The notes under the pieces: model-generated
The model's database searches: none
What the model was told of the DNA's origin: nothing
Seen by the model: the letters and a program-made list of their open reading frames with translations, nothing else
Program-made: the position numbers and the translations under genes
Shown: positions 33,601 through 42,539 of the stretch, piece after piece
Numbering within the stretch: the first letter of the stretch is position 1
Layout: the number at the start of each line of letters is the position of its first letter
From: Flavobacterium sp. I3-2
GTDB taxonomy: Bacteria; Bacteroidota; Bacteroidia; Flavobacteriales; Flavobacteriaceae
NCBI RefSeq assembly: GCF_013389595.1
Contig: NZ_CP058306.1
Coordinates: 2,046,001 to 2,110,000 of the forward strand
Length of the DNA stretch: 64,000 nt
Direction of reading: 5' to 3'

Positions 33601-34474
33601 TTTTAAAAATCACCTTCAACTACATTTTATTGTTTTTATATGGGGATTTACAGCAATCTTAGGTGAATTAATCACTTTAAGCGCATTACCTTTGGTTTGG
33701 ACTCGTATTTTAATCGCGTTGTCACTAATTTTTGTTTACATAAAAGTTCGAAAAATATCATTAAAATTTTCGCTAAAACTAATTGCAACTTTTATAGTTT
33801 GCGGATTTGTAATTGCCTTGCATTGGTTTACGTTTTTTCACGCAATAAAAATATCCAACATCTCAATAACTTTAGCTTGTATTTCTACAGGTGCTTTCTT
33901 CACATCGATTTTAGAGCCTATTTTTTTTAAGCGAAAAATAGTTTGGTACGAAGTGTTTTTAGGTGTAATGGTTGTTGTTGGGTTAGGTATTATTTTTAGC
34001 GTAGAAACACAATATGTTGCAGGTATTTTGGTAGCGCTTTTTTCAGCTTTTTTATCGGCAAGTTTTTCAATAATCAATGGTAAGTTTGCCGGAAAATATG
34101 ATTCAAATGGAATCAGTTTTTACGAACTTTTAGGAGGTTTGTTGTTCTTAACTTTCTGTATGTTTTTTGTTGGTGGTTTTACAGCCGAAGTTTTTCATTT
34201 TGAAAAATTAGATTGGTTGTGGTTGCTGATTTTAGGTTCAGTTTGTACTGCTTATCCTTTTATTGCTTCAATCAATATTATGAAATATTTATCGCCATAT
34301 ACTTGTATGTTAACGATAAATTTAGAACCGATTTATGGAATTTTATTAGCAGTAATTATCTTTAAAGATAGTGAAAAAATGACACCTGCGTTTTATCTCG
34401 GAGCCCTAATTATTTTATTAACAGTGGTTTTAAATGTTTATTTTAAAAACAGGAAAAAAAGAAAAGTTATTTAA
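33587..34474 (+). CDS. EamA/DMT-family transporter
   Basis: A 295-residue inner-membrane protein with ten predicted helices in two EamA repeats (first begins FIVFIWGFTAILGEL; second begins GILVALFSAFLSASFSIING). The family moves small metabolites such as amino acids or nucleosides; the substrate here is unknown. The start ATG at 33587 lies inside the end of the LptF/G gene (14-base overlap). Its position ahead of accA is typical of Flavobacterium, but the accA gene has its own promoter. Confidence 0.82.
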   Translation: MLDANFKNHLQLHFIVFIWGFTAILGELITLSALPLVWTRILIALSLIFVYIKVRKISLKFSLKLIATFIVCGFVIALHWFTFFHAIKISNISITLACISTGAFFTSILEPIFFKRKIVWYEVFLGVMVVVGLGIIFSVETQYVAGILVALFSAFLSASFSIINGKFAGKYDSNGISFYELLGGLLFLTFCMFFVGGFTAEVFHFEKLDWLWLLILGSVCTAYPFIASINIMKYLSPYTCMLTINLEPIYGILLAVIIFKDSEKMTPAFYLGALIILLTVVLNVYFKNRKKRKVI

Positions 34475-34482
34475 TAAAAGTT

Positions 34483-34490
34483 TATCTTTG
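34483..34490 (+). promoter_or_regulatory. -7 promoter box for accA
   Basis: TATCTTTG, an exact TAnnTTTG, 35 bases before the ATG. Confidence 0.6.
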
Positions 34491-34525
34491 TCAACTGTAA
34501 TAAAAAAATCAAACGATAGATAACT

Positions 34526-35479
34526 ATGGAATATTTAGATTTTGAACTTCCAATAAAAGAGTTAGCAGATCAGTTAGAAAAATGTTCGATTATCGGGCAA
34601 GAATCTGATGTTGATGTTTCTGAAACTTGTAAAAATATCGAGAAGAAATTAGAAGATACTAAAAAAGAAATATACAAAAATTTAACGGCTTGGCAACGCG
34701 TTCAGCTTTCTCGTCATCCAAATCGTCCGTACACTTTAGATTATATCAAAGCTTTATGTGGAGATACGTTTCAAGAATTGTTCGGAGACCGTGGTGTAAA
34801 AGACGATAAAGCCATGATTGGTGGAATGGGAAAAATTGGTGACCAAACTTTTATGTTTATTGGTCAACAAAAAGGAACAAATACTAAAACACGTCAATAC
34901 CGTAATTTTGGTATGGCAAATCCAGAAGGATACCGCAAAGCTTTACGTTTAATGAAAATGGCAGAAAAGTTTGGTATTCCTGTGGTAACTTTAGTTGATA
35001 CTCCGGGCGCATATCCAGGTTTAGAAGCTGAAGAACGCGGACAAGGTGAAGCGATTGCAAGAAATATTCTTGAAATGTTCCGTCTAAAAACTCAAATTAT
35101 CACTGTTATTATTGGTGAAGGAGCTTCTGGTGGAGCTTTAGGAATTGGTGTTGGTGACCGTGTTTACATGTTAGAAAATACTTGGTATTCGGTTATTTCT
35201 CCAGAATCTTGTTCTTCTATTTTATGGAGAAGTTGGGAGTTTAAAGAAAGAGCTGCTGATGCACTAAAATTGACTTCAATCGATATGAAAAAGAATAATT
35301 TAATTGATGGAATTATTCCTGAACCACTTGGTGGAGCTCATTATGATAGAGAAGCAACTTTTGAAACCGTGAAAAAATATATTGTTTCTACTTTCGAAGA
35401 ATTAAATAAAAAATCTATCGAAAAATTAATTGACGAACGTATGGATAAATACAGCCATATGGGAGAATATAAAGATTAA
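34526..35479 (+). CDS. accA: Acetyl-CoA carboxylase carboxyltransferase subunit alpha
   Basis: A 317-residue subunit that, with AccD, moves CO2 from carboxybiotin to acetyl-CoA to make malonyl-CoA for fatty-acid synthesis. Hallmarks are the N-terminal helix [61 protein letters not shown] and [20 protein letters not shown]. Length and start agree with the family. It has its own promoter and terminator. Confidence 0.95.
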   Translation: MEYLDFELPIKELADQLEKCSIIGQESDVDVSETCKNIEKKLEDTKKEIYKNLTAWQRVQLSRHPNRPYTLDYIKALCGDTFQELFGDRGVKDDKAMIGGMGKIGDQTFMFIGQQKGTNTKTRQYRNFGMANPEGYRKALRLMKMAEKFGIPVVTLVDTPGAYPGLEAEERGQGEAIARNILEMFRLKTQIITVIIGEGASGGALGIGVGDRVYMLENTWYSVISPESCSSILWRSWEFKERAADALKLTSIDMKKNNLIDGIIPEPLGGAHYDREATFETVKKYIVSTFEELNKKSIEKLIDERMDKYSHMGEYKD

Positions 35480-35497
35480 TTTTTTTAACATATCAAT

Positions 35498-35527
35498 TAA
35501 AGTCAGAGTTAACGCTCTGACTTTTTA
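35498..35527 (+). terminator. Terminator after accA
   Basis: A perfect 10-base stem AAAGTCAGAG / CTCTGACTTT, loop TTAACG, then T tract. Confidence 0.85.
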
Positions 35528-35614
35528 GTTGTTAACAATTTAAATTGACTTGTGAACAACGATAGTGAATAAATTATCATTGATAAGCACAGAATTTTGA
35601 CTTAAATTAGCTTC

Positions 35615-37156
35615 ATGGAACAGCAAAAAGAAATAGTACCTTTTCGAAAAGAAAATAAAAATGTCATAAGCCTTGAAAAAGGTAAACTTCCTCCACAGGC
35701 CGTTGATTTAGAAGAAGCGGTTTTGGGAGCCATGATGATTGATAAAAAAGGAGTCGAAGAAGTCATTGATATTTTAACGGCCGACGCTTTTTATAAAGAT
35801 GCGCATCGTATTATTTTCGAAGCTATTGATCAACTTTTTGTTGGGAATCAACCTATCGATTTATTGACCGTTTCAACTCAATTGCGAAAAAACGGAAAAT
35901 TAGAACAAGCTGGTGGCGATTTCTATCTGATTAACTTGACGCAGAAAATCAGTTCGTCTGCACATATCGAATTCCATTCGCGCATCATACTTCAAAAGTT
36001 CATTCAGCGTAGTTTGATTAAAATTTCAAGCGAAATCATTGAAGATTCTTACGATGAAACAACCGATGTTTTTGATTTATTAGATAAAGCCGAAGCAAAA
36101 CTTTACGAAGTGACGCAAGGTAATATTAAAAAGAGTTCTGAAACTGCTCAATCATTAGTAGCTCAAGCAAAAAAGCGAATTCAAGAAATTGGAGGTCGAG
36201 AAGGTCTTTCTGGTTTACCAACGGGTTTCCACAAATTAGATGCTTTGACTTCGGGTTGGCAACCGTCCGATTTAATTATTATTGCTGCTCGTCCCGGGAT
36301 GGGGAAAACAGCTTTCGTACTATCGATGGCGCGTAACATTGCTATTGATGCCAATTTTGGAGTTGCCTTGTTCTCGCTTGAGATGTCATCGGTTCAGTTA
36401 ATTACACGTTTGATTTCTTCTGAAACGGGACTTTCATCAGAGAAACTGCGTACCGGAAAATTAGAACAACACGAATGGGAACAACTTAACGTAAAAGTTA
36501 AAGATTTAGAAAAAGCACCTTTATATATTGATGATACACCGTCGCTTTCGATTTTCGATTTGCGTGCAAAAGCGCGTCGTTTATCTTCGCAACACGGAAT
36601 CAAATTAATTATTATTGACTACTTGCAGTTGATGACAGCTGGTGGAAACGGAAAAGGAGGTGGAAACCGTGAGCAAGAAATCTCGACAATTTCTCGTAAC
36701 TTAAAAGCTTTAGCAAAAGAACTTGAAGTTCCGGTAATTGCACTTTCTCAGTTATCTCGTGCCGTTGAAACGCGTGGAACATCGAAACGTCCGTTACTTT
36801 CCGATTTACGTGAATCTGGAGCGATTGAGCAAGATGCTGATATTGTATCGTTTATTTACCGTCCGGAATATTATAAAATTGAACAATGGGATGATGATGA
36901 AGGAACGCCAACGGAAGGTCAAGCCGAATTTATCGTGGCTAAACACAGAAATGGTGGTTTGGATAATATTCGTTTGAAATTCTTAGGTAAGTTTGGTAAG
37001 TTTGATAACTTAGAAGATGGAAATATTCCGTTTGGAGAATTACCTTCACGTATGAATGATGGCGAAGATTCAAATGATTTAACGAAACATTTGCCAAGCG
37101 GAAATGCTATTTTTGGAAATCCTTTTGGAAGTGCAGCTAACGACGTACCGTTTTAA
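35615..37156 (+). CDS. dnaB: Replicative DNA helicase DnaB
   Basis: A 513-residue hexameric helicase that unwinds DNA at the replication fork. The N-terminal domain starts at LPPQAVDLEEAVLGAMMIDK (about 25-45). The RecA-like domain has Walker A RPGMGKTAF, the SLEMSSVQLITRLIS stretch, Walker B LIIIDYLQLM, and GGLDNIRLKF near the end. No intein interrupts it. The C-terminal 40 residues are variable. Together with dnaX at 23 kb it is one of two replication genes in the window. A terminator follows. Confidence 0.95.
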   Translation: MEQQKEIVPFRKENKNVISLEKGKLPPQAVDLEEAVLGAMMIDKKGVEEVIDILTADAFYKDAHRIIFEAIDQLFVGNQPIDLLTVSTQLRKNGKLEQAGGDFYLINLTQKISSSAHIEFHSRIILQKFIQRSLIKISSEIIEDSYDETTDVFDLLDKAEAKLYEVTQGNIKKSSETAQSLVAQAKKRIQEIGGREGLSGLPTGFHKLDALTSGWQPSDLIIIAARPGMGKTAFVLSMARNIAIDANFGVALFSLEMSSVQLITRLISSETGLSSEKLRTGKLEQHEWEQLNVKVKDLEKAPLYIDDTPSLSIFDLRAKARRLSSQHGIKLIIIDYLQLMTAGGNGKGGGNREQEISTISRNLKALAKELEVPVIALSQLSRAVETRGTSKRPLLSDLRESGAIEQDADIVSFIYRPEYYKIEQWDDDEGTPTEGQAEFIVAKHRNGGLDNIRLKFLGKFGKFDNLEDGNIPFGELPSRMNDGEDSNDLTKHLPSGNAIFGNPFGSAANDVPF

Positions 37157-37160
37157 AATA

Positions 37161-37192
37161 CAAAATCCTGATTTTACATCAGGATTTTTTTG
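37161..37192 (+). terminator. Terminator after dnaB
   Basis: A 10-base stem AAATCCTGAT / ATCAGGATTT, 5-base loop, then T tract. Confidence 0.8.
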
Positions 37193-37202
37193 TTTTATTT
37201 GA

Positions 37203-37667
37203 TTAACAACAACCCGATTTTGGATCGCAACATGAACTTGCTTTTTCACCGATTTTAATTTTCGTTTTTTGCGATGGAATTCCGCAAGCATCTTCTGCCA
37301 AACAAGCCGTTGTTTTGTTTTTTAGAATAAATACTTTTCCATTAAAATCTAAGTCATATTTTCCGATGGTTTCTGCTTGGTATTCAACTTCGATTTCTGC
37401 ATCTTCAATTCCAAGTTTATCTTCCGATAGTTGAATGATATTAAGTAATTTGGTTGGTTTAAGTCGATGTTCATAATCATCTGCGTTCCATAATTGAAAG
37501 TTTACCGTTTTTTCTGAACGTATAACACCTCCACAATCAATAAAGTTTTTGATTATTTGACCTACTTCGGTCACATGAAAATGTTCAGGAACAAAAGTTC
37601 CGTTTTCTAAAACAAATGCTACGTTTTCTAGCGTTGGTAAGATTTGTTTGATTTCGCTTAATTTCAT
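37203..37667 (-). CDS. DUF6428 protein with Cys-rich C-terminus
   Basis: A 154-residue protein of the DUF6428 family, which is found next to ArsR regulators in Bacteroidota. The ATG at 37667 (MKLSEIKQILPTL) is preferred over the frame opening at 37712, since upstream codons lie in the operator region. The body has VPEHFHVTEVG, FQLWNADDYEHRLKP and LEDAEIEVEY-like strands, and the tail reads SSCCDPKSGCC, a likely thiol metal or arsenite site. It lies downstream of the arsR-like gene, with a second operator between the two. Its exact function is not known; binding or sensing of a thiophilic metal is inferred. Confidence 0.78.
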   Translation of the reverse strand: MKLSEIKQILPTLENVAFVLENGTFVPEHFHVTEVGQIIKNFIDCGGVIRSEKTVNFQLWNADDYEHRLKPTKLLNIIQLSEDKLGIEDAEIEVEYQAETIGKYDLDFNGKVFILKNKTTACLAEDACGIPSQKTKIKIGEKASSCCDPKSGCC

Positions 37668-37684
37668 ATTTTGATTAATTTTAT

Positions 37685-37700
37685 ATTGTAATATTGCGAT
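37685..37700. promoter_or_regulatory. Putative ArsR operator 2
   Basis: The 16-mer ATTGTAATATTGCGAT fits the exact palindromic consensus ATYGYAATATTRCRAT shared with the site at 38069-38084. It lies 18 bases upstream of the DUF6428 ATG. Confidence 0.6.
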
Positions 37701-37722
37701 GTTAAAAATCAAATAAAAACCG

Positions 37723-38052
37723 TTAGCAACAAGTTTTTACTTCTGTATTCTGATTAAAGAAAAGATTAAATTCAGCTTGAATGTTTTTCCAAATTTCTTC
37801 GTTAATACAATAACAAATGGATTTTCCTTCGATGGTTCCTTTTAAAATTCCGATGGATTTTAATTCTTTTAAATGTTGCGAAATCGTAGCTTGTGCCAAA
37901 CCTAATTCTTCAACCAAATCGTTACAAATACACGACTGTTGATTGATGATGTGTTGTAAAATAGCAATTCGCGCCGGATGGGCCAAAACTTTAAACAGGC
38001 TGGCTAAACGGTTTTCTTTTTCAGAATGTAAATCAGTTTTTGTAATTCCCAT
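37723..38052 (-). CDS. ArsR/SmtB-family metalloregulator
   Basis: A 109-residue winged-helix repressor. KVLAHPARIAILQHI (21-35) starts the DNA-binding domain, with recognition helix LGLAQATISQHLKELKSIG. A metal-site motif at Cys41-x-Cys43 (SCICNDLVEEL) matches the CxC of arsenite sensors in alpha-3, and the protein ends in a Cys pair (108-109) that may add ligands. Binding of As(III) or a similar metal would release it from DNA. The gene heads an operon with the DUF6428 gene. No arsenite pump or reductase is in the window. Confidence 0.87.
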   Translation of the reverse strand: MGITKTDLHSEKENRLASLFKVLAHPARIAILQHIINQQSCICNDLVEELGLAQATISQHLKELKSIGILKGTIEGKSICYCINEEIWKNIQAEFNLFFNQNTEVKTCC

Positions 38053-38068
38053 AATTAAATATTATAAC

Positions 38069-38084
38069 ATTGCAATATTACGAT
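38069..38084. promoter_or_regulatory. Putative ArsR operator 1
   Basis: The 16-mer ATTGCAATATTACGAT fits the palindrome ATYGYAATATTRCRAT, 16 bases upstream of the arsR ATG. A TACTTTG box on the minus strand (38087-38093) would put the RNA start at the operator edge, as expected for repression. Confidence 0.6.
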
Positions 38085-38147
38085 AACAAAGTAGTTTTGC
38101 AAAAAAAATTCTGATTTTTTGAGCTAATTCGATTCAAATTGATTTAA

Positions 38148-38529
38148 TTATTTTTCTAGTTTGAAAAAAGAGGAACTCAATAATGCTACTAAGGTATAAG
38201 CGAAAGTTATTTCAAAATCTTGAGAACCAAAGAGTGTTATAAAGGTGGTAATTGTACCAAGTGTTAAAAAAACTAATCAAAACAAATTTTATATCTCTAA
38301 TATCTTTATTTCTATGTTTCATTATGTAATCAGTAATAATTAAAATAACGAAGGTAGGTGTTGAGCATATCAAACTTAATAAAAAAGTTAAAGGAAATAT
38401 TTCAACTAAACCACCAATTTTTGACGAATTTTCTCTACTTAATATTAATGTTAAATCAGCTAAAAAAGGAGCAATGAATAGTATACTTAGCCATATTTTT
38501 AAGAGATATTTCCAATGTATTTTTTGCAT
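38148..38529 (-). pseudogene. Frameshifted small membrane protein
   Basis: The frame from ATG 38529 runs 105 residues and stops at 38212 with a polar tail that looks out of frame. Removing one T from the minus-strand T7 run (38266-38272) restores a hydrophobic C-terminus (LTLGTITTFITLFGSQDFEI, then FAYTLVALLSSSFFKLEK) that ends at TAA 38148-38150, about 126 residues with four membrane helices. The protein family is unknown. The break may be a true mutation, RNA polymerase slippage, or a homopolymer sequencing error. Confidence 0.6.
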
Positions 38530-38618
38530 TTATGAAGTTTGATTTTTTTCTAAAAATAATTAAATTATTTGTTAAAATCAAATCCTTGAAAATCATTCCA
38601 AATCCAAATTAATTAAAA

Positions 38619-38626
38619 TACCTTTG
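38619..38626 (+). promoter_or_regulatory. -7 promoter box for the EamA-cysteine desulfurase unit
   Basis: TACCTTTG, an exact TAnnTTTG, 20 bases before the ATG. Confidence 0.55.
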
Positions 38627-38646
38627 CGCAAATTTTCAGCCCAAAA

Positions 38647-39549
38647 ATGAATGCATTAAAATATTATATCGCTGCATTTTCCGCATTTTTTATGTGGGGA
38701 TTTTTCTCTATTGCGTTAAAAGCGATAACCGCCTATTCGAGTTTTGATATCTTATTTTTTAGAATCGTATTCTCAACATTTTTAATTGTGCTATTCAGTG
38801 CTTTTTTCCGTCGTGAAAAATTACAAATCGATTATAAATTATTACAACAATTACCATCCAAAGACAAAAAACGAACCTTATTATTAACATCACTTGGTGG
38901 ATTATTATTGGGTTTAAATTGGTTTTTGTTTATTTATGTGGTTAATCAAGTAAATGTGCAATCGGCATCGTTTGCTTATTTAATATGTCCGATTATCACC
39001 ACGTTTTTTGCTTTTATCATCTTAAAAGAAAAAATAGAAAAACACCAATGGTTGGCTATTTTGGTCAGTTTAATTGGATGCGGAATTTACTATACAACCA
39101 ACCCAAGCAATTTAATTTACGCTTTTGTAATCGCAGCAACTTATGCGATTTATCTGGTTTCACAAAAGAAAAATGTGTATTTCGATAAGTTTAATGTCTT
39201 GTTGGTTCAAATGTTTGTTATCTTTCTTTTGGCGTTGCCATATTGTTTTTTGGGAAGTTTTCAATTGCCAACCGAATTTGATTTTTACTTTTATATTTTA
39301 TTGATTGCGGTACTATTTACAATTGTTCCGTTATATTTAAATTTATTTGCATTAAAAGGAATTTCAGCTTCAACCGTTGGGATTTTAATTTATATAAATC
39401 CGATAATTACATTTATTTTAGCGATATTTTATTTTAAAGAATCAATAAATATGTTACAAATTGGATCCTATTTATTAATTTTGTTATCGATTGTGATTTT
39501 TAATTACAAAATCATAAATATTAAGAAACTAGAACCTAGCAAAAAATAG
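38647..39549 (+). CDS. EamA-family transporter, RarD-like
   Basis: A 300-residue inner-membrane protein with ten helices. The order and motifs (FFMWGFFSIALKAITAYSSF, LGGLLLGLNWFLFIYVVNQV, ICPIITTFFAFIILKEKIEK) resemble RarD of the DMT superfamily. The substrate is unknown (RarD was named after chloramphenicol sensitivity). The gene has its own promoter and is followed after 11 bases by the cysteine desulfurase gene, so the two are probably co-transcribed. Confidence 0.82.
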   Translation: MNALKYYIAAFSAFFMWGFFSIALKAITAYSSFDILFFRIVFSTFLIVLFSAFFRREKLQIDYKLLQQLPSKDKKRTLLLTSLGGLLLGLNWFLFIYVVNQVNVQSASFAYLICPIITTFFAFIILKEKIEKHQWLAILVSLIGCGIYYTTNPSNLIYAFVIAATYAIYLVSQKKNVYFDKFNVLLVQMFVIFLLALPYCFLGSFQLPTEFDFYFYILLIAVLFTIVPLYLNLFALKGISASTVGILIYINPIITFILAIFYFKESINMLQIGSYLLILLSIVIFNYKIINIKKLEPSKK

Positions 39550-39560
39550 CATACAACACC

Positions 39561-40685
39561 ATGAAACAAATTTATTTAGATAATGCTGCAACTACTTCAG
39601 TAAGACCAGAAGTGGTTGAAGAGATGATTAAAGTTTTAAGAGCCGATTTCGGAAATCCTTCTTCAACATATTCAGTTGGTCGTCACAGTAAAGCGTTAAT
39701 CGAAAATGCAAGAAAAACAATTGCTAAACAGTTTAATGTTTCTTCTTCAGAAATTGTTTTTACATCTTGCGGAACCGAAGGTAATAACTGGATTATTCGT
39801 TCGGCTGTTCGTGATTTAGTTGTTAAACGAATCATAACAACAAAAATCGAACATCATTGTACGTTGTATTCTATCCAACAAATGGAAAAAGAATACGGAA
39901 CTGAAATTCAGTATATAAATATTCTTCCAAATTCAGAAATTGATTACAAACAATTAGAAGAATTACTGCAAGATAATATTCCAACTTTAGTGAGTTTAAT
40001 GCACGTGAATAATGAGGTTGGAACTATTCTAGATTTAAAACGCGTGGCAGATTTATGTATTGCAAATAATGCTTTATTTCATACTGATACAGTTCAATCG
40101 GTAGGGAAAGTTGAAATTCCTTTAGATGAAATTCCAGTTGATTTTATTGTTGCAAGTGCACATAAATTCCACGGACCAAAAGGAGCTGGATTTGTTTTTA
40201 TCCGTAAGAAAAATGTTTTAAAACCATTAATCGTTGGTGGAGAACAAGAAAAAGGTTTACGTGCCGGAACCGAAGCGCCACATCAAGTAGTTGGAATGGC
40301 AAAAGCTTTGGAATTATCTTACGAGCATTTGAACGACGAACGCAAAGCAATTACAGAATTACGCGATTATTGTAAAGCGAAATTAGAAGAAAATTTCCCT
40401 GGAATTAAAATCAACGGAAACGGATCGACTTTCTATAATGTGTTAAATATTTTATTACCATTTTCTCCCGAAAAAGCGGCAATGATTCTTTTTAATTTAG
40501 ATATGAAAGGAATTGCAGTTTCAAGAGGAAGTGCTTGTCAATCAGGAAGTCAAAAACCTTCGCACGTTTTAGCTGAATTTTTGAACGAAGAAGATATTAA
40601 AAAACCAAGTTTACGTGTTTCTTTTGGACACGAAAATACCAAAGAAGAAATCGATTTTTTAATTGATGTATTAAAAGATGTTTAA
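39561..40685 (+). CDS. Cysteine desulfurase (IscS/NifS type)
   Basis: A 374-residue PLP enzyme that takes sulfur from cysteine for Fe-S cluster or thio-tRNA synthesis. It starts YLDNAATTSVRPEVVEEM; PLP Lys202 sits in ASAHKFHGPKGAG; the catalytic Cys326 is in the flexible loop SRGSACQSGSQKPSHVL, which marks a group I enzyme. No Fe-S scaffold genes are adjacent, so whether it feeds clusters or tRNA thiolation is open. It is co-directional with the EamA gene 11 bases upstream. Confidence 0.9.
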   Translation: MKQIYLDNAATTSVRPEVVEEMIKVLRADFGNPSSTYSVGRHSKALIENARKTIAKQFNVSSSEIVFTSCGTEGNNWIIRSAVRDLVVKRIITTKIEHHCTLYSIQQMEKEYGTEIQYINILPNSEIDYKQLEELLQDNIPTLVSLMHVNNEVGTILDLKRVADLCIANNALFHTDTVQSVGKVEIPLDEIPVDFIVASAHKFHGPKGAGFVFIRKKNVLKPLIVGGEQEKGLRAGTEAPHQVVGMAKALELSYEHLNDERKAITELRDYCKAKLEENFPGIKINGNGSTFYNVLNILLPFSPEKAAMILFNLDMKGIAVSRGSACQSGSQKPSHVLAEFLNEEDIKKPSLRVSFGHENTKEEIDFLIDVLKDV

Positions 40686-40737
40686 AAAATAATTGAAAAA
40701 ATTATATTTTATATTTTTTAAAACTTGAAATAAATCA

Positions 40738-40783
40738 AATCCTCAAACCTGTTTTTTACTAAAAACAAGCTTGAGGATTTTTA
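40738..40783 (+). terminator. Terminator after the cysteine desulfurase gene
   Basis: A long hairpin: AATCCTCAA pairs with TTGAGGATT, with inner TGTTTTT / AAAAACA, then T tract. It lies before the purM promoter. Confidence 0.75.
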
Positions 40784-40806
40784 GTTATAATATTTTGTTT
40801 AATGAA

Positions 40807-40837
40807 TTGCATTACAATGTTTTTAGCAGTAAATTTG
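40807..40837 (+). promoter_or_regulatory. Promoter for purM
   Basis: TTG (40807-40809), 20 bases, then the exact box TAAATTTG (40830-40837), 20 bases before the preferred ATG at 40858. Confidence 0.65.
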
Positions 40838-40857
40838 CACCCAACAACACAAAAGAT

Positions 40858-42036
40858 ATGAATTCAGAAACAAATAATCGTTATGCACTTCGCGGAGTAT
40901 CAGCTCAAAAGGAAGATGTTCATAACGCTATTAAAAACATTGATAAAGGTTTATTTCCTAAAGCTTTTTGTAAAATTGTACCAGATTATTTAACTAACGA
41001 TGAAGATTATTGTTTGATTATGCACGCTGATGGTGCCGGAACAAAATCGTCTTTAGCTTATTTATATTGGAAAGAAACCGGAGATATTTCTGTTTGGAAA
41101 GGAATTGCACAAGATGCATTAATCATGAATATTGATGATTTATTATGCGTTGGGGCAACTGATAATATTTTACTTTCTTCAACTATCGGAAGAAATAAAA
41201 ATTTGGTTCCGGGAGAAGTGATTTCTGCAATTATCAATGGTACTGAAGAATTAATCGAAGATTTAAAAAAATTCGGAGTTACGATTCATTCTACAGGTGG
41301 TGAAACTGCCGATGTTGGTGATGTAGTTCGTACGATTATTGTTGATTCAACAGTTACAGCTCGTATGAAACGCAGCGATGTAATTGACAATGCAAACATT
41401 CAACCAGGTGATGTTATCGTTGGTTTAGAATCGTTCGGACAAGCAACTTACGAATCAGAATATAACGGAGGAATGGGGTCTAACGGATTAACTTCGGCTC
41501 GTCATGATGTGTTTGCACATTATTTGGCTGAAAATTATCCAGAAAGTTTCGATTCATCTGTACCAAAAGAATTGGTTTATTCTGGTGGAATGAAATTAAC
41601 GGATGAAGTTGAAAATGCACCAATCAATGCAGGTAAATTAGTACTTTCTCCAACAAGAACGTATGCGCCAATTATCAAAGCAATTTTAGATAAATACAAT
41701 TCAGAAAGCATTCACGGAATGGTTCACTGTTCAGGTGGTGCACAAACAAAAATCTTACATTTCGTTGACTATGTTCATGTAATTAAAGATAATTTATTCG
41801 ATGTTCCACCATTGTTTAAATTAATTCAAGAACAATCTAAAACAGATTGGAAAGAAATGTATCAAGTTTTCAACTGCGGGCATCGTATGGAATTATACGT
41901 AAAACCAGAAGTTGCAGAAGAAATAATTGCTATCTCAAAATCGTTTCATGTAAACGCACAAATCGTAGGTAGAGTAGAAGCTTCTGAATCTAAAAAATTA
42001 ACTATTAATTCAGTTTACGGAACTTTTGAATATTAA
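40858..42036 (+). CDS. purM: Phosphoribosylformylglycinamidine cyclo-ligase (AIR synthase)
   Basis: A 392-residue ATP-dependent enzyme that closes the imidazole ring in purine synthesis (FGAM to AIR). The frame opens at 40771, but the first 29 codons overlap a terminator and the promoter; ATG 40858 (MNSETNNRYALRGVSAQKED) is the start. Family features are HADGAGTKSSLAYLYWKETG, QDALIMNIDDLLCVGATDNI, STGGETADVGDVVRTII and MVHCSGGAQTKIL. It is longer than E. coli PurM, as in other Bacteroidota. It overlaps the ruvX-like gene by 11 bases. Confidence 0.9.
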   Translation: MNSETNNRYALRGVSAQKEDVHNAIKNIDKGLFPKAFCKIVPDYLTNDEDYCLIMHADGAGTKSSLAYLYWKETGDISVWKGIAQDALIMNIDDLLCVGATDNILLSSTIGRNKNLVPGEVISAIINGTEELIEDLKKFGVTIHSTGGETADVGDVVRTIIVDSTVTARMKRSDVIDNANIQPGDVIVGLESFGQATYESEYNGGMGSNGLTSARHDVFAHYLAENYPESFDSSVPKELVYSGGMKLTDEVENAPINAGKLVLSPTRTYAPIIKAILDKYNSESIHGMVHCSGGAQTKILHFVDYVHVIKDNLFDVPPLFKLIQEQSKTDWKEMYQVFNCGHRMELYVKPEVAEEIIAISKSFHVNAQIVGRVEASESKKLTINSVYGTFEY

Positions 42037-42454
42037 TCCATCACGATTATTGGCAATTGATTATGGCGGTAAACGTACCGGAATCGCTATAACAGATGAG
42101 ATGCAAATTATTGCTTCGGGTTTAACTACAGTCGAAACCAAACAATTATTTCCTTTTTTACAAGAATATCTTTCTAAAGAAAAAGTGTCAAAAGTTATTG
42201 TTGGTGAGCCTAAACGTTTAAATAACGAACCGTCTGAAATTGCTCCAAAAATTGATGAGTTTGTAGTTAAATTCAAGAAATTATATCCTACAATCGAAGT
42301 GATCCGAATGGATGAAAGATTTACTTCTAAAATGGCTTTTCAAACCATGATAGATAGTGGTCTTAAGAAAAAACAACGTCAGAATAAAGCATTGGTAGAT
42401 GAAATTGCAGCAACTATTTTGCTTCAAGATTATTTGAACAGTAAAATGTTTTAA
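42026..42454 (+). CDS. ruvX: YqgF/RuvX-family putative pre-16S rRNA nuclease
   Basis: A 142-residue RNase H-fold protein of the YqgF family, proposed to process the 5' end of 16S rRNA and earlier described as a Holliday junction resolvase. It has the N-terminal LAIDYGGKRTGIAITDE, VIVGEPKRLNNEPSE, the catalytic MDERFTSKMA and ALVDEIAATILLQDYL at the end. The start is TTG at 42026, inside the last codons of purM (11-base overlap), because no ATG precedes the first strand. Coupling to purM is therefore likely. Confidence 0.85.
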   Translation: MNINPSRLLAIDYGGKRTGIAITDEMQIIASGLTTVETKQLFPFLQEYLSKEKVSKVIVGEPKRLNNEPSEIAPKIDEFVVKFKKLYPTIEVIRMDERFTSKMAFQTMIDSGLKKKQRQNKALVDEIAATILLQDYLNSKMF

Positions 42455-42539
42455 CATAAAATAAAGTAATTGCTCGGGTTAATTTAAGAACTTTGCAGCA
42501 TTATAATTAACGGAAGTTTAAAAGAAATATAATTTTAAA

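Noticed and set aside
40771..40857. N-terminal extension of PurM by 29 codons
   Set aside because: These codons overlap the upstream terminator and the purM promoter box, and family alignment starts at the ATG at 40858.
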